From: Anaerolineae bacterium
Lineage (GTDB): Bacteria > Chloroflexota > Anaerolineae > Anaerolineales > UBA11858
Direction of reading: 5' to 3'
DNA: 47,798 bases
NCBI GenBank assembly: GCA_014382605.1
Contig: JACNJM010000253.1
Span: 1,385-49,182 of the forward strand
This document shows, piece after piece, positions 38,600-47,798 of this stretch. The translations under genes and the position numbers were made by a program. Within the stretch, counting starts at the first letter, position 1, and each line of letters opens with the position of its first letter. The notes under the pieces are model-generated. The model saw only the letters and a list, made by a program, of their open reading frames with translations. It had not been told where the DNA came from and did no database searches.

Positions 38600-38628
38600 T
38601 TGCATGTTTTCCCTCTCTCGTCTACAAT
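38600..38628 (+). promoter_or_regulatory. Promoter upstream of the 38699 gene
   Basis: TTGCAT-N17-TACAAT. Confidence 0.55.
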
Positions 38629-38698
38629 ACTGGAAGATGTGATCAGCGAGTAGGCAGCAGGTTTTGGCTGAGCGAGCTAGAAAAAATGGAGAGAAGCG

Positions 38699-39760
38699 AT
38701 GGAATTCATTCGTGAGAAATTTAATAATCCCCTCGTGGCTGGCTTAGTCGGCCTGGGCGTCGGATTATTCATCGGTTGGTTTATTATCGGGTGGGGGATT
38801 TGGCCTGTGAAGTGGGTCGATGGTTCCCCGGCAGATTTGCATCCAACGTATCGTGATGATTATTTGCACATGGCGATCGACTCGTATGCGCTATTCCCTG
38901 ATGAAGATATCGCGCGCCAACGGTGGGAATATCTTGGCGAAACAGCCGATGAAACCCTGACCAGTGTTGCGGCAAGCCCTGGCGCATATCCAGAAAATGT
39001 CCAGAAATTCAGCGAGGTCATTACGGGTGCGGCTGTAGCGCCTGTAGTGCCTGCAGAAGAAACCCTGTCCGGAGAAATCGCGCCCGAAGAAATACCAACT
39101 GAAACTACCGATACGGGCGAACCAGCTTCCGGGGGCATTAACTTTACACCGATCCTGGTGATGTGCGGCGTTGTTTCGCTCTTGGCAGTTGGAGTGGTTG
39201 GCTATTTATATATATCCCGGCAGCGCGGCTTATCTTCAGAGTCAGAATTTATGTCACCGATTGCACAGGCCCAGGAAATTTCTCGCAACTCTGAACCAAC
39301 CGATTTTTCTGCACGGGGTGAGGTGCCGCCGATGGTCCAGTTTATGACCACCTATATGCTCGGCGATGATCTCTTCGATGACTCATTCAGCATCGACTCG
39401 CCCACCGGCGAATTTCTCGGGGAGTGCGGTGTAGGCATCTCGGAGGCGATTGGCATTGGCGAGCCGAAGAAAGTTGCCGCATATGAAATCTGGCTTTTTG
39501 ACAAGAATGATATTCAAACGGTAACCAAAGTTCTGATGAGCCGCCATGCTTATAACGACAATACTCTGCGCGAGCGGCTGCAAACCAAAGGCGAACCTTT
39601 CCCTGCGGACCCCGGCTCGGAGATGATCCTCGAGACGGCCACGCTGCGTCTGGTGGCTCGAGTGGTGGATATGGCCTACGGCAGCGATGGGGATGGACTG
39701 CCTCAGGGGAGTTTCTTCGAACGTTTGACGCTGGAACTCGCCGTTTGGCAAAAAATTTAA
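38699..39760 (+). CDS. Hypothetical protein with two TM segments
   Basis: 353 aa; TM LVAGLVGLGVGLFIGWFIIGWGIW and ILVMCGVVSLLAVGVVGYLYI; no family recognised. Confidence 0.8.
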   Translation: MEFIREKFNNPLVAGLVGLGVGLFIGWFIIGWGIWPVKWVDGSPADLHPTYRDDYLHMAIDSYALFPDEDIARQRWEYLGETADETLTSVAASPGAYPENVQKFSEVITGAAVAPVVPAEETLSGEIAPEEIPTETTDTGEPASGGINFTPILVMCGVVSLLAVGVVGYLYISRQRGLSSESEFMSPIAQAQEISRNSEPTDFSARGEVPPMVQFMTTYMLGDDLFDDSFSIDSPTGEFLGECGVGISEAIGIGEPKKVAAYEIWLFDKNDIQTVTKVLMSRHAYNDNTLRERLQTKGEPFPADPGSEMILETATLRLVARVVDMAYGSDGDGLPQGSFFERLTLELAVWQKI

Positions 39761-39797
39761 CCCAATAGGGGCGCAAAACCCCTGGAAAAGAGAATCA

Positions 39798-39835
39798 AAC
39801 AACCCCTGGCCGGGTACAAGTTGCCAGGGGTTGTT
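39798..39835. terminator. Bidirectional terminator between convergent genes
   Basis: aacaacccctggc ... gccaggggttgtt, perfect 13-bp arms. Confidence 0.75.
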
Positions 39836-39856
39836 TTCATATCCCTTAGGTGGGGG

Positions 39857-40318
39857 TTACTCAATTTTTAGAATTTTGAAGTTAATCTTCCCCCCCGGGG
39901 TTTCTACTTGAATCGTGTCGCCAACTTTTTTGCTCAGCAACGCACGGCCAATCGGCGATTCGTTGGAAATCCGCCCATTGCCAGGGTCCGCCTCCTGACT
40001 GCCGACCAGGTGATAGACCTCCTCCGGAAAATCATCTTCCTGAATAGTCACCTTTGCTCCAATCGAGACAATATCGTAGCCCCCTTTCGTTTCTATGATT
40101 TCTGCATTGGCAAGAATATACTCAATTTCCTGAATGCGTCCTTCCATAAAACCCTGCTCTTCTTTTGTGGCAACATATTCGGCATTTTCTGATAAGTCGC
40201 CCATTTCAATGGCAGATTTGAGGCGACGCGCAATTTCGGGGCGCTTGATCGTAATTAAGCGCTCAAGTTCGGTTTGCAATTCTTGTTTGCCTGCTTTGGT
40301 CAGATATTGTGTACTCAT
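39857..40318 (-). CDS. greA: Transcription elongation factor GreA
   Basis: LTKAGKQELQTELERLITIKRPEIARRLKSAIEMGDLSENAEYVATKEEQGFMEGRI; NESPIGRALLSKKVGDTIQVETPGG. Confidence 0.95.
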   Translation of the reverse strand: MSTQYLTKAGKQELQTELERLITIKRPEIARRLKSAIEMGDLSENAEYVATKEEQGFMEGRIQEIEYILANAEIIETKGGYDIVSIGAKVTIQEDDFPEEVYHLVGSQEADPGNGRISNESPIGRALLSKKVGDTIQVETPGGKINFKILKIE

Positions 40319-40359
40319 AGGTTATGTCTTTCGGGGTTGAACCAGGGCTGGTAAATTTT

Positions 40360-41511
40360 TTAGGGCCTTACTGTAGGGTCGTAGAGCTTGGTATGCTCTT
40401 CGATGGCATAGCGGTCTGTCATGCCAGCAATATAGTCGCAAATTGTGCGTTCGAGACCAACAGGCGCGATTTGCTGTTGGATATGATTCGGCATCATGGC
40501 AGATTCTTGTTCGTAGGCTACGAATATCTCCCGGATAACACGTTCGGCTTTGGCTTGCATGCGCAACACGCGCGGGTGCCGATAAAGATTATTGTATAGA
40601 AAATCTTTCAGCTCACGATTGCGGCGGCGCATATCATCGCTGAAACTGGCGACGTTATAGTCTAACGTTTGTACTTCTTCAACTGATTGTACTCCGCTTT
40701 CGTTAAGTCGTTGTGTAGTGTACTTGACCATATCGCTCACCGCCAGGCCGATCAATCGCCGGATAAGGCGGTGGCGAATAAGATCATCGAAGGGGTTGGT
40801 GCGCGCTTCAATACTCTCTAGAATAATCTCCCATAGCGTAATCCCCTCTAACATCGCTGGTGTGATCATCCCTGAGCGCAGCCCATCGTCGAGATCGTGC
40901 GAAGTGTAGGCGAGTTCATCCGCAATATTGGCGATTTGAGCTTCGAGATGACCACGCAAGGCGGGGTTGTAATTCGACGCGTCTGCGATATCATATTCGG
41001 TTTCATGTTTTACAATCCCCTCGCGCGTCTCCCAGGTTAGATTTAGCCCCGAGAATTCAGGGTAGCGTTTTTCAAGTTCGGTGACGATACGCAATGATTG
41101 TTTGTTATGGTCAAACCCACCGTGATCTTTCATCAGTCGGTTCAAAATTTCTTCACCTGAATGCCCAAAGGGGGAGTGCCCCAAATCATGTGCCAGGCAG
41201 ATGGCTTCAACCAGGTCTTCATTGGCGCCCAGAGCACGGGCAATGGAGCGCCCAATTTGTGCCACTTCGAGAGTATGCGTCAGGCGCGTGCGGTAATAAT
41301 CTCCCTCTGAGATAATGAAGACTTGAGTTTTATACTCCAGCCGACGGAAAGCAGTCGTATGCAAAATTCGCTCGCGATCACGCTGAAAGGCAGTACGGTA
41401 GTCGGGTTCTGCTTCCGGGCAGTCGCGCCCCTTGGAATCTTTGCTGCAGATGCCATAAGGAGCTAGCGTTTGTTCTTCAAATGCTTCAAGTTGCTGACGC
41501 GTGTACAACAT
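40360..41511 (-). CDS. Deoxyguanosinetriphosphate triphosphohydrolase-like HD protein
   Basis: FQRDRERILHTTAFRRLEYKTQVF, RTRLTHTLEVAQIGRSIARAL, AHDLGHSPFGHSGEEIL. Confidence 0.93.
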   Translation of the reverse strand: MLYTRQQLEAFEEQTLAPYGICSKDSKGRDCPEAEPDYRTAFQRDRERILHTTAFRRLEYKTQVFIISEGDYYRTRLTHTLEVAQIGRSIARALGANEDLVEAICLAHDLGHSPFGHSGEEILNRLMKDHGGFDHNKQSLRIVTELEKRYPEFSGLNLTWETREGIVKHETEYDIADASNYNPALRGHLEAQIANIADELAYTSHDLDDGLRSGMITPAMLEGITLWEIILESIEARTNPFDDLIRHRLIRRLIGLAVSDMVKYTTQRLNESGVQSVEEVQTLDYNVASFSDDMRRRNRELKDFLYNNLYRHPRVLRMQAKAERVIREIFVAYEQESAMMPNHIQQQIAPVGLERTICDYIAGMTDRYAIEEHTKLYDPTVRP

Positions 41512-41552
41512 ATTTACCTTCTATCTGTGGGTTAAACCAGGTGAAAAAACTT

Positions 41553-41597
41553 GAAAAAGTTGTGTGGGAGCGCAGCGCGCTCCCACACAACTTTTTC
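41553..41597 (-). terminator. Perfect 21-bp-arm hairpin downstream of the dynamin-like gene
   Basis: gaaaaagttgtgtgggagcgc-agc-gcgctcccacacaactttttc. Confidence 0.75.
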
Positions 41598-41652
41598 CAA
41601 TGGTATCAAGTCTAATCGAGTGCCATAGAACTGTCAACTTGAGGGCAGATCG

Positions 41653-43380
41653 CTACAGATCAACGATCTGTGTTTGTAAACGGCTCAATCCGTTCTGGAT
41701 TGTCTGTAATGTTTCTTGTACGTCTGTATTTTTGTTGCGCTCCGCTCTTACAAAACGAGTATAAGGGGCTACGGTGTCGTTGATATGCTGGAGGCTGCGT
41801 TCAATTTCTTTGTCGAAATGACCTCGCAGGGCTTTGGTCAGTTGATGGCGCATCTCTGCTACTTTGGCGCGCATCTCTTTTTTGGCTTTGTTGCGCCGGG
41901 CGGGGATGATGAATAATCCTAACGCGGCCACCAACCCGGCCAGCAGAATACCAGTCACGTCCGCAGCTAAAGTTGTTGCAATCGCCGCAATTACAGCGCC
42001 CAGGCCAACCGCTCCAATTTGTAACGCAGCCGTTGCCGCCACCGCGTTTTGCGCGCCTTGCGCCATGTGTTGAGCTTCTTTAGCCTTATCGTATGAATCT
42101 ACCACCCGGCGCGCTTCTTGACCAATGCCTTCGATCAACCGTTCTCGGTCGTAATGGAAATTGCCCGCGCCATCGCCGCCAACAATACGATCTTTGTGCT
42201 TGCGCCGACGGTCAGCAATATGCTCGGTGACGGCTTGCCACTGGCGCAGGTCGGCATCAACGCTCCAGTCGATCATCTCGGCAACTTTTTTCTCAATGCG
42301 CTGTGGCACATCGCCGACAACCTGCACTTCAAATTCGCGCTGGATACGCTCTTTCTTGATCAAATCGAAAACGCGCCCCAGCCGTATGGTTTCATCGAAA
42401 TAGGTCTCGCCGCGTTGCTCCATCTCGTAGAGTACATTATCTACATCTGACAGGCGGAAGTCGAAATCGCGCAGCATATCGGCGCGGTATTCGTTTAGCT
42501 GCGTTTCAACATCTTCCAGCATTTGGAAATCATCTTGCAGCAATTCAATGCGTTCACTGATTGTTTTGAGGTAGCGTTCGGTGAGATGTTTGCCCACCCC
42601 CAATGGATTTAGGAATTTCAAACGCAGGCGGCTACTCTCATCCAGCGTGTCGTGAATATATTTCTCCAGTGGCTCGAAACGGCTTTCGAGCCATGAATGG
42701 GGTTCTCCCTGCTTGGCTTGCAAAGCCTTGCGCGCGCTGATCGGGTAAATATCGGGCGTGATCCCCAGCAACAGGCGCGCGTTCTCGCTCAGAAAATCCT
42801 GAATTTGGGCTAAATCATCGTCGTTCTGTAGAATATCAATTTTATTGATGATGATGACAACTTTTTTACCCCAATCGCGGATCTTCTCAAGGAATGAGCG
42901 TTCACTCTCTGTGAAAGGCCGATCCGCAGAAGTGATGAACAACACCAGATCGGAGCGGGGCACGAATTTCGAGGTAATATTCTCATGCTCACGGATAATT
43001 GCGTTTGTGCCAGGTGTATCTACAATACTGATCTCATTCAGAAAATCCACTGGCGCTGTAAGAATGTGCAGATGATCATCAATGATCTGGCGATCTTGAT
43101 CTTCCCCGTAGCGTAACACATTGACCTGGGTTGTAGTGGGAGTCACCCCTTCTTTGAGGATACGCTTCCCTAACAGGGCATTGATAAAGGCGCTTTTACC
43201 GGCGTTGAATTCGCCCACAATAACCAGCAGAAAGAAATCATCCAATTGCTGAATCGATTCTTCCAGCGCAGTCTGATCTTCGACAGGCGCGCTCATATTC
43301 GCCAGCGTCACGCGCAAATCGCGTAGTAAATTACGTTCTTCTTTTAGTAACGTATCTTGTTGCTTCGATAGAATTTGCAT
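41653..43380 (-). CDS. Dynamin-family GTPase
   Basis: P-loop VGEFNAGKSAFINALLGKRIL, GVTPTTTQVNVLRYG, IVDTPGTNAI, NKIDIL; hydrophobic hairpin near the C-terminus. Confidence 0.88.
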   Translation of the reverse strand: MQILSKQQDTLLKEERNLLRDLRVTLANMSAPVEDQTALEESIQQLDDFFLLVIVGEFNAGKSAFINALLGKRILKEGVTPTTTQVNVLRYGEDQDRQIIDDHLHILTAPVDFLNEISIVDTPGTNAIIREHENITSKFVPRSDLVLFITSADRPFTESERSFLEKIRDWGKKVVIIINKIDILQNDDDLAQIQDFLSENARLLLGITPDIYPISARKALQAKQGEPHSWLESRFEPLEKYIHDTLDESSRLRLKFLNPLGVGKHLTERYLKTISERIELLQDDFQMLEDVETQLNEYRADMLRDFDFRLSDVDNVLYEMEQRGETYFDETIRLGRVFDLIKKERIQREFEVQVVGDVPQRIEKKVAEMIDWSVDADLRQWQAVTEHIADRRRKHKDRIVGGDGAGNFHYDRERLIEGIGQEARRVVDSYDKAKEAQHMAQGAQNAVAATAALQIGAVGLGAVIAAIATTLAADVTGILLAGLVAALGLFIIPARRNKAKKEMRAKVAEMRHQLTKALRGHFDKEIERSLQHINDTVAPYTRFVRAERNKNTDVQETLQTIQNGLSRLQTQIVDL

Positions 43381-43613
43381 GTATCAACCTTTATCAATTG
43401 CATATGCTCGCTACGAAAAGGAGAGTGGAAGCATTTGCATTGCGATTACCTTGTTTAGATTTCTCGTGCACATACAGTGTAGACTCTTATGGAACTCCTG
43501 ATGGTAATTATAGCATCACCCATTTGAACCATGATATACTATTGCCGCCTAAGGATCAGGTGAATTCGTTCGTTCAACTATGCACGCACTGAAAAATTTG
43601 AGGAGTTTTCTGA

Positions 43614-43946
43614 ATGGAACTTCAAACAACATCCTATAAGCGCTGTGATGTACTCAAGGCTTCTGGCCGTATTGACAGCCAAACTGCTCCGGCGTTGGAG
43701 CAAGCGTTTAATGCCATCGTCAACGATGGCAAATCTGGTATTGTTTTTGATATGTCTGCGGTTGATTTTATATCCAGCCGTGGTTTGTGGGTACTGCTCG
43801 AAACGCAGAAAGCCTGTAAAAAAGAAGGCGGCAAATTGGTCCTGGTTAATGTGGCAGAAGAAATGAAGGAATCTCTCGATTTGGCTGGTGTGAAACATTT
43901 TGTCGAAATCTACGCTGATCTCATAACTGCGGTTGGTAGTTTTTAG
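43614..43946 (+). CDS. STAS-domain anti-sigma factor antagonist
   Basis: LKASGRIDSQTAPALEQAFNAIVNDGKSGIVFDMSAVDFISSRGLWVLLETQKACKKEGGKLVLVNV. Confidence 0.92.
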   Translation: MELQTTSYKRCDVLKASGRIDSQTAPALEQAFNAIVNDGKSGIVFDMSAVDFISSRGLWVLLETQKACKKEGGKLVLVNVAEEMKESLDLAGVKHFVEIYADLITAVGSF

Positions 43947-44029
43947 TCAATCGCAGTGCTTGAATCAAAGGGCGGGGATGCAAGCTTGCGCCTCGCTCTT
44001 TTTATTCCCAGTAGCAGGTAATCTTCCCG

Positions 44030-44449
44030 ATGCCAACGCGCAAATTTATCGGGCGATACGAGAATCTGGCTGCGATTGGTAAATTCGTCAGCCGGATAGC
44101 CCAAAAAGCAGGCTTTGACGCGGCTCAGGTCTATGCTGTGCAATTGGCCGTGGATGAGGCCTGTACCAATATTATTGAGCATGGCTATGGCGGCGAAGGA
44201 TTGGGTGAAATCGAGTGCGCCTGTGATATTACACCCGGTGGTGTGACGGTTCAACTGCGCGATTGGAGCGCAGGTTTTAACCCTGAAGATATTCCATCCC
44301 CGAATTATACTGTGCCGCTGGAGCAATTGAAGCCACGCGGCGCTGGCTTATATTTGATGCGCCAGATGATGGATGATGTGCAGTTTAGCTTCGATCCAGT
44401 TCGAGGGAATCTGCTAACGATGAAAAAGCGCAAAACTGATTCGAGCTAG
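44030..44449 (+). CDS. Anti-sigma regulatory factor (HATPase_c, RsbW-like)
   Basis: QLAVDEACTNIIEHGYGGEGLGEIEC, RDWSAGFNPEDIP, RGAGLYLMRQMMDDVQF. Confidence 0.9.
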   Translation: MPTRKFIGRYENLAAIGKFVSRIAQKAGFDAAQVYAVQLAVDEACTNIIEHGYGGEGLGEIECACDITPGGVTVQLRDWSAGFNPEDIPSPNYTVPLEQLKPRGAGLYLMRQMMDDVQFSFDPVRGNLLTMKKRKTDSS

Positions 44450-45519
44450 AGCCAATCGCCCAATTGGGGGTATTCAACTTTTGCCATTATCCACAGGCGT
44501 GTTGATACATACAAAAGCACCATCAATGCCAGCAGCATTGCCGTGGCCGTGCCTACTGAAAAAATACCATAATGCCCTTGCCATGTGTGCCCCGTAACCG
44601 CGCCGAAAGAATAGAATAAACGATACCCAATCAGATGATGCAGAATGTACAGGAAGAGCGTTTCCTTTCCCAGTGCCCTCAACCAATCGCTTGATTTTAA
44701 ACCCCAGTCAATGCTCGATAGAAAATACAGTATTGCGCTACCCCACGCAATTATGGCTAAGTTGAAGAAGATATGCGCGGTAAATGGATAGCGATAACCC
44801 CAATCCAATGGAATTAGCGCCGCGGCGACCGCCAACCCCAGGCCGGTTGGCAGCATTAGCAAGGACATGCGGTTTAACCGAGCGGGTTGATCTTGCCAAT
44901 CGAGCAATCTTCGCCCCCAAAGGATGCCTACCGGGATGAAAAACAGCCAGGGCAAAAGCGGGAAATAAGCAATCGGGGGATTGCCATTTAGCATGGTTCC
45001 CATATAACCGGAGAGAGAAATAGCACCGCCATTTTGACCGATCCATAGTGCCCCGATGGTTATAAGCGCCAACACCCAATCTGCCCCCCACAAAACCAAC
45101 GGCGCGCAGATGATCATTCCCAGACCAATGCACTGCAGCACATCGAAGGCAAAAACATCTTGCCAATTATTGCCGTTGAAAAAAACAAGAAAATTGGTGA
45201 GAAACCCCCATAAAAAAACCATGCCGCCTCGTCGTACCAAAAACCAAAACGCCTGCCGGGTGGAAATATGTTGGGATGCGCGTTTAGCGCTTGCCAGCGT
45301 CATCGAAACCCCCACCAGCGCCAGAAACGTTGGCGCGGCTAATGTGCCAATAAACTCCGTTGTTCGCCCCCATGTCCCCAGATTATCAGCCTCGGTCAGC
45401 CACCAATCATAGGCGTGGTCTACGACCATGCACAATAAAGCCGCGCCGCGCAGGGCATCAAGAAAGGCGAAGCGCCGGATAGTAATTTGTATGGGCTGAT
45501 TGATTATATTTGTGGTCAT
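44446..45519 (-). CDS. Heparan-alpha-glucosaminide N-acetyltransferase-like / DUF1624 membrane protein
   Basis: RFAFLDALRGAALLCMVVDHAYDWWL, multi-TM, 357 aa. Confidence 0.75.
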   Translation of the reverse strand: MTTNIINQPIQITIRRFAFLDALRGAALLCMVVDHAYDWWLTEADNLGTWGRTTEFIGTLAAPTFLALVGVSMTLASAKRASQHISTRQAFWFLVRRGGMVFLWGFLTNFLVFFNGNNWQDVFAFDVLQCIGLGMIICAPLVLWGADWVLALITIGALWIGQNGGAISLSGYMGTMLNGNPPIAYFPLLPWLFFIPVGILWGRRLLDWQDQPARLNRMSLLMLPTGLGLAVAAALIPLDWGYRYPFTAHIFFNLAIIAWGSAILYFLSSIDWGLKSSDWLRALGKETLFLYILHHLIGYRLFYSFGAVTGHTWQGHYGIFSVGTATAMLLALMVLLYVSTRLWIMAKVEYPQLGDWL

Positions 45520-47618
45520 TCATTATCGCGCAGTAATACCATTAGCGTAATATCGTCTTGGGGCGCAATTTCCCCCAGAAAATCATAGACGGCATCCAGA
45601 ATGGCTTTTTGTATCCCCTCTGCCGATTGTTGCAGATTGGCACGCGCGGTGGTTTCAAGGGCACTGCGTTTAAAAAATTCCTTGTGCATATTCTGGGCTT
45701 CAGGGATGCCATCGGTATATAAGACCAACACATCGCCCGGAAAAATATTCACAGTATGGTGTTCCCAGGTGGCTTCTTCATCAATGCCGATGGGCAATCC
45801 GGTTTTCTGGAGTAATTCGGCTTCCCCATCACTTTCTGCGCGCAATAACAACGGCGGATTATGCCCGGCATTGGCGTAGGTCAGCGTGCCGTTTTGTGGA
45901 TCAAGGATTCCGTAAAAAGCCGTTACGAATAGATTGGCGCGCGTATCTTTGAGAATGCGTTCATTTGTGGCGAAGAAAACCACATCGGGCTGCAACTCGA
46001 ATTCGGTAGCATACGTGCGGATCAGCGTGCGACTCAGGGCCATGTACAGCGCCGGGCCGATGCCCTTATCGAGCACATCGGCCAGCACAATCCCCACGCG
46101 TCCGCCTTCAAGAGGAATGACATCGAAGAAATCACCCGATGTTTCCCCGGCAGGCGCCAGCGTAACCGAAAGTTGCCAGCCCGGCATTTTTGGGAAAACG
46201 CTGGGCAACAGGCTGGATTGAATTTGCCCGGCCAGTTTGAGTTCTTCGCGCACGCGCTGATATTCCAGCGATTGCTCATAAACTCTGGCCTGGTTGATCG
46301 CCGATGCAATTTGCGCGCCCAAAGTCTGCATGGCCGGGCAAAGATTTTGTAGCGCCTGACGATCCCAGGGTTGAGCCAGCGCATAGAGTTCCAGGTACAC
46401 CCCCCCAAAGGTTTGTCCCGATTCCCCATCTTTGATCGGGGAGAGAACCATCGGGTTATGGGAGTCGAAGCCATTTTGCCAGGGCAGTTCATCCTGCGCC
46501 TGGAAAATTTGCCCCTGTTCTTGCTCGAGCAGCCAGGGCCAGATCGCGCCTAGATCGGGTTGCCAGTCCAACGGATATTTGACCAGCGTATCTTCCGGGA
46601 AAATCCAGATCACATAACGCCCCGCCGGGAACATATTTGGGATGTGTGCTTTTAGGATGGCAGGCAGATTTTCGGTATGGGGCGGCGCATCGATAATGGC
46701 GCGCCCTAGCCGCTCCAGGTGTTCCAGCATCCGTGATTGCTGGCGGCTGCTCTCCCCCGACCAGCTTAATTGCCGCGTCAGATAGGCCACAATTAACATT
46801 CCGCTGATGAAAAACAGATAAACGGGGATGCCGCCTTCGGCGTATAAACCGGCGGCTAAAATGGCAAAAGGGTGCGCCATGTGCGGCAATCCCATCGCCA
46901 GGAAGAAGAATTTCAATACCGGGTTGATCTGGTCGGAGCCAGCCAAAACACGCTGCGACCAGACACCATAGAGCAGGTATCCGCTCCACAGCAAAATTAG
47001 CAAGGTAAAATTGAGCGCCAGCAGCCCGAAAGCGCGGATCACGGTGTCGGTGGAGAGCGGGGAAAGCGGGTACGTGCCACCGATGGCAACGTAGATGTTG
47101 AGCGCAGTCAACGAGACGAGGGTGTTTCCGGCAATATTGATCGCCAGATTGCGGTATTGGCTCCAGCGGGCCGTATCTGAAATGGCGTTGCGCCAATTGC
47201 TCCAGAATTCAAAGAGCGTTCCCAATATTGCCAGCCAGAGCAACGTGGGGCCGAAGAGCAGAATGCCCGACCATAAAATGATCCCTGCCAGCGAGCCATC
47301 GGAACTGCCGTAGCGATTGGCGCGCAATTCGACGATCAGGAAAAAACGCAGATAATTGAAGATGAAAAATAATACCGCTTGTAATCCGATTTCCGCGCTG
47401 TGAGCGCGCCAGAGCTGCCAATCGCTGACTCGAATGAGCCAGATGATTCCGGCGATTGCCAGCGGCGCGGCATATAAGAATGAAACCAGGTCGCCAACGG
47501 CAACAACCTGGCGCTCGATTTGCATGGCGCCGACTTCGGGGCGCAAGATGCGGGCAACGGCCAGCAAGAGCTTATAGCGTTTCGGGATAGTGGCGCGGGG
47601 TTTGAAGAACATAGGCAT
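45516..47618 (-). CDS. Membrane-anchored GAF-like / SpoIIE-type PP2C phosphatase
   Basis: N-terminal multi-TM; C-terminal AGQIQSSLLPSVFPKMPGWQLSVTLAPAGETSGDFFDVIPLEGGRVGIVLADVLDKGIGPALYMALSRTLIR; GDVLVLYTDGIPEAQN. Confidence 0.9.
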   Translation of the reverse strand: MPMFFKPRATIPKRYKLLLAVARILRPEVGAMQIERQVVAVGDLVSFLYAAPLAIAGIIWLIRVSDWQLWRAHSAEIGLQAVLFFIFNYLRFFLIVELRANRYGSSDGSLAGIILWSGILLFGPTLLWLAILGTLFEFWSNWRNAISDTARWSQYRNLAINIAGNTLVSLTALNIYVAIGGTYPLSPLSTDTVIRAFGLLALNFTLLILLWSGYLLYGVWSQRVLAGSDQINPVLKFFFLAMGLPHMAHPFAILAAGLYAEGGIPVYLFFISGMLIVAYLTRQLSWSGESSRQQSRMLEHLERLGRAIIDAPPHTENLPAILKAHIPNMFPAGRYVIWIFPEDTLVKYPLDWQPDLGAIWPWLLEQEQGQIFQAQDELPWQNGFDSHNPMVLSPIKDGESGQTFGGVYLELYALAQPWDRQALQNLCPAMQTLGAQIASAINQARVYEQSLEYQRVREELKLAGQIQSSLLPSVFPKMPGWQLSVTLAPAGETSGDFFDVIPLEGGRVGIVLADVLDKGIGPALYMALSRTLIRTYATEFELQPDVVFFATNERILKDTRANLFVTAFYGILDPQNGTLTYANAGHNPPLLLRAESDGEAELLQKTGLPIGIDEEATWEHHTVNIFPGDVLVLYTDGIPEAQNMHKEFFKRSALETTARANLQQSAEGIQKAILDAVYDFLGEIAPQDDITLMVLLRDNE

Positions 47619-47619
47619 A

Positions 47620-47798
47620 TTATACCGATGTAATTGACGTACCCAATAACTTGCCTTGCAAAGCGGCTTGCACGTTTCCGGCCTGTGCGCCGCTAAAGAT
47701 CAAAATTTTCAGCCCCTGGTTTTTACCGGCCAGTGCGAGCATTAATTCCACTTTGCCAGCCATGCCGCCGGTCACATCGGTGGCCGCCGAGCCGCCCA
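47620..47798 (-). CDS. Isopentenyl phosphate kinase-like amino-acid-kinase C-terminus (5' end outside window)
   Basis: Hand translation: GGSAATDVTGGMAGKVELMLALAGKNQGLKILIFSGAQAGNVQAALQGKLLGTSITSV*; DVTGGM...K and GxxxGT.I pattern as in IPK. Confidence 0.72.
   Translation of the reverse strand, partial: GGSAATDVTGGMAGKVELMLALAGKNQGLKILIFSGAQAGNVQAALQGKLLGTSITSV

Overview
The window looks like a chromosomal segment of a Chloroflexota (probably Anaerolineae-like) bacterium; the lineage is inferred from protein style only. From left to right it holds: a TetR-controlled NitT/TauT-like ABC importer (minus strand); an isochorismatase-like hydrolase, FAD oxidoreductase and short RlmN-like radical SAM cassette; an ABC-F protein; a YpdA-like flavoprotein; a trans-sulfuration (Met/Cys) enzyme; a branched-chain amino acid supercluster (ilvD-ilvB-ilvN-ilvC-leuA-67 aa microprotein-leuC-leuD-cimA-leuB) ending in pheA; an NBR1-Ig-like lipoprotein; a UbiD-family decarboxylase and aconitase-X pair; a response regulator; an inositol monophosphatase-like gene; surE; three tRNAs (Arg-GCG, Ser-GCU, Ser-UGA); ffh-rpsP-khpA-rimM; dprA; a mannose-1-P guanylyltransferase; topA; greA; a dGTPase-like gene; a dynamin-like GTPase; a STAS / anti-sigma kinase / SpoIIE-phosphatase set; and the truncated C-terminus of an isopentenyl-phosphate-kinase-like protein. 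Main points for follow-up: (1) a complete-looking transcription attenuator before ilvD, with a consensus promoter, a 37-aa Leu/Ile/Val-rich leader peptide, a candidate antiterminator strand and an intrinsic terminator; (2) a second device of the same design, with a near-leaderless Met-containing leader peptide, before the trans-sulfuration gene, which would be an unusual Met attenuator; (3) UbiD, aconitase-X and an IPK-like kinase in one window, suggesting the archaeal-type modified mevalonate pathway in a bacterium; (4) a 67-aa protein with a duplicated FPxPRTxPxxWDxSG motif between leuA and leuC; (5) a dispersed family of intergenic imperfect palindromes, one of which encodes the C-terminal tail of an oxidoreductase. 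No homology search or folding software was run; all assignments come from reading the sequence and the supplied ORF track.
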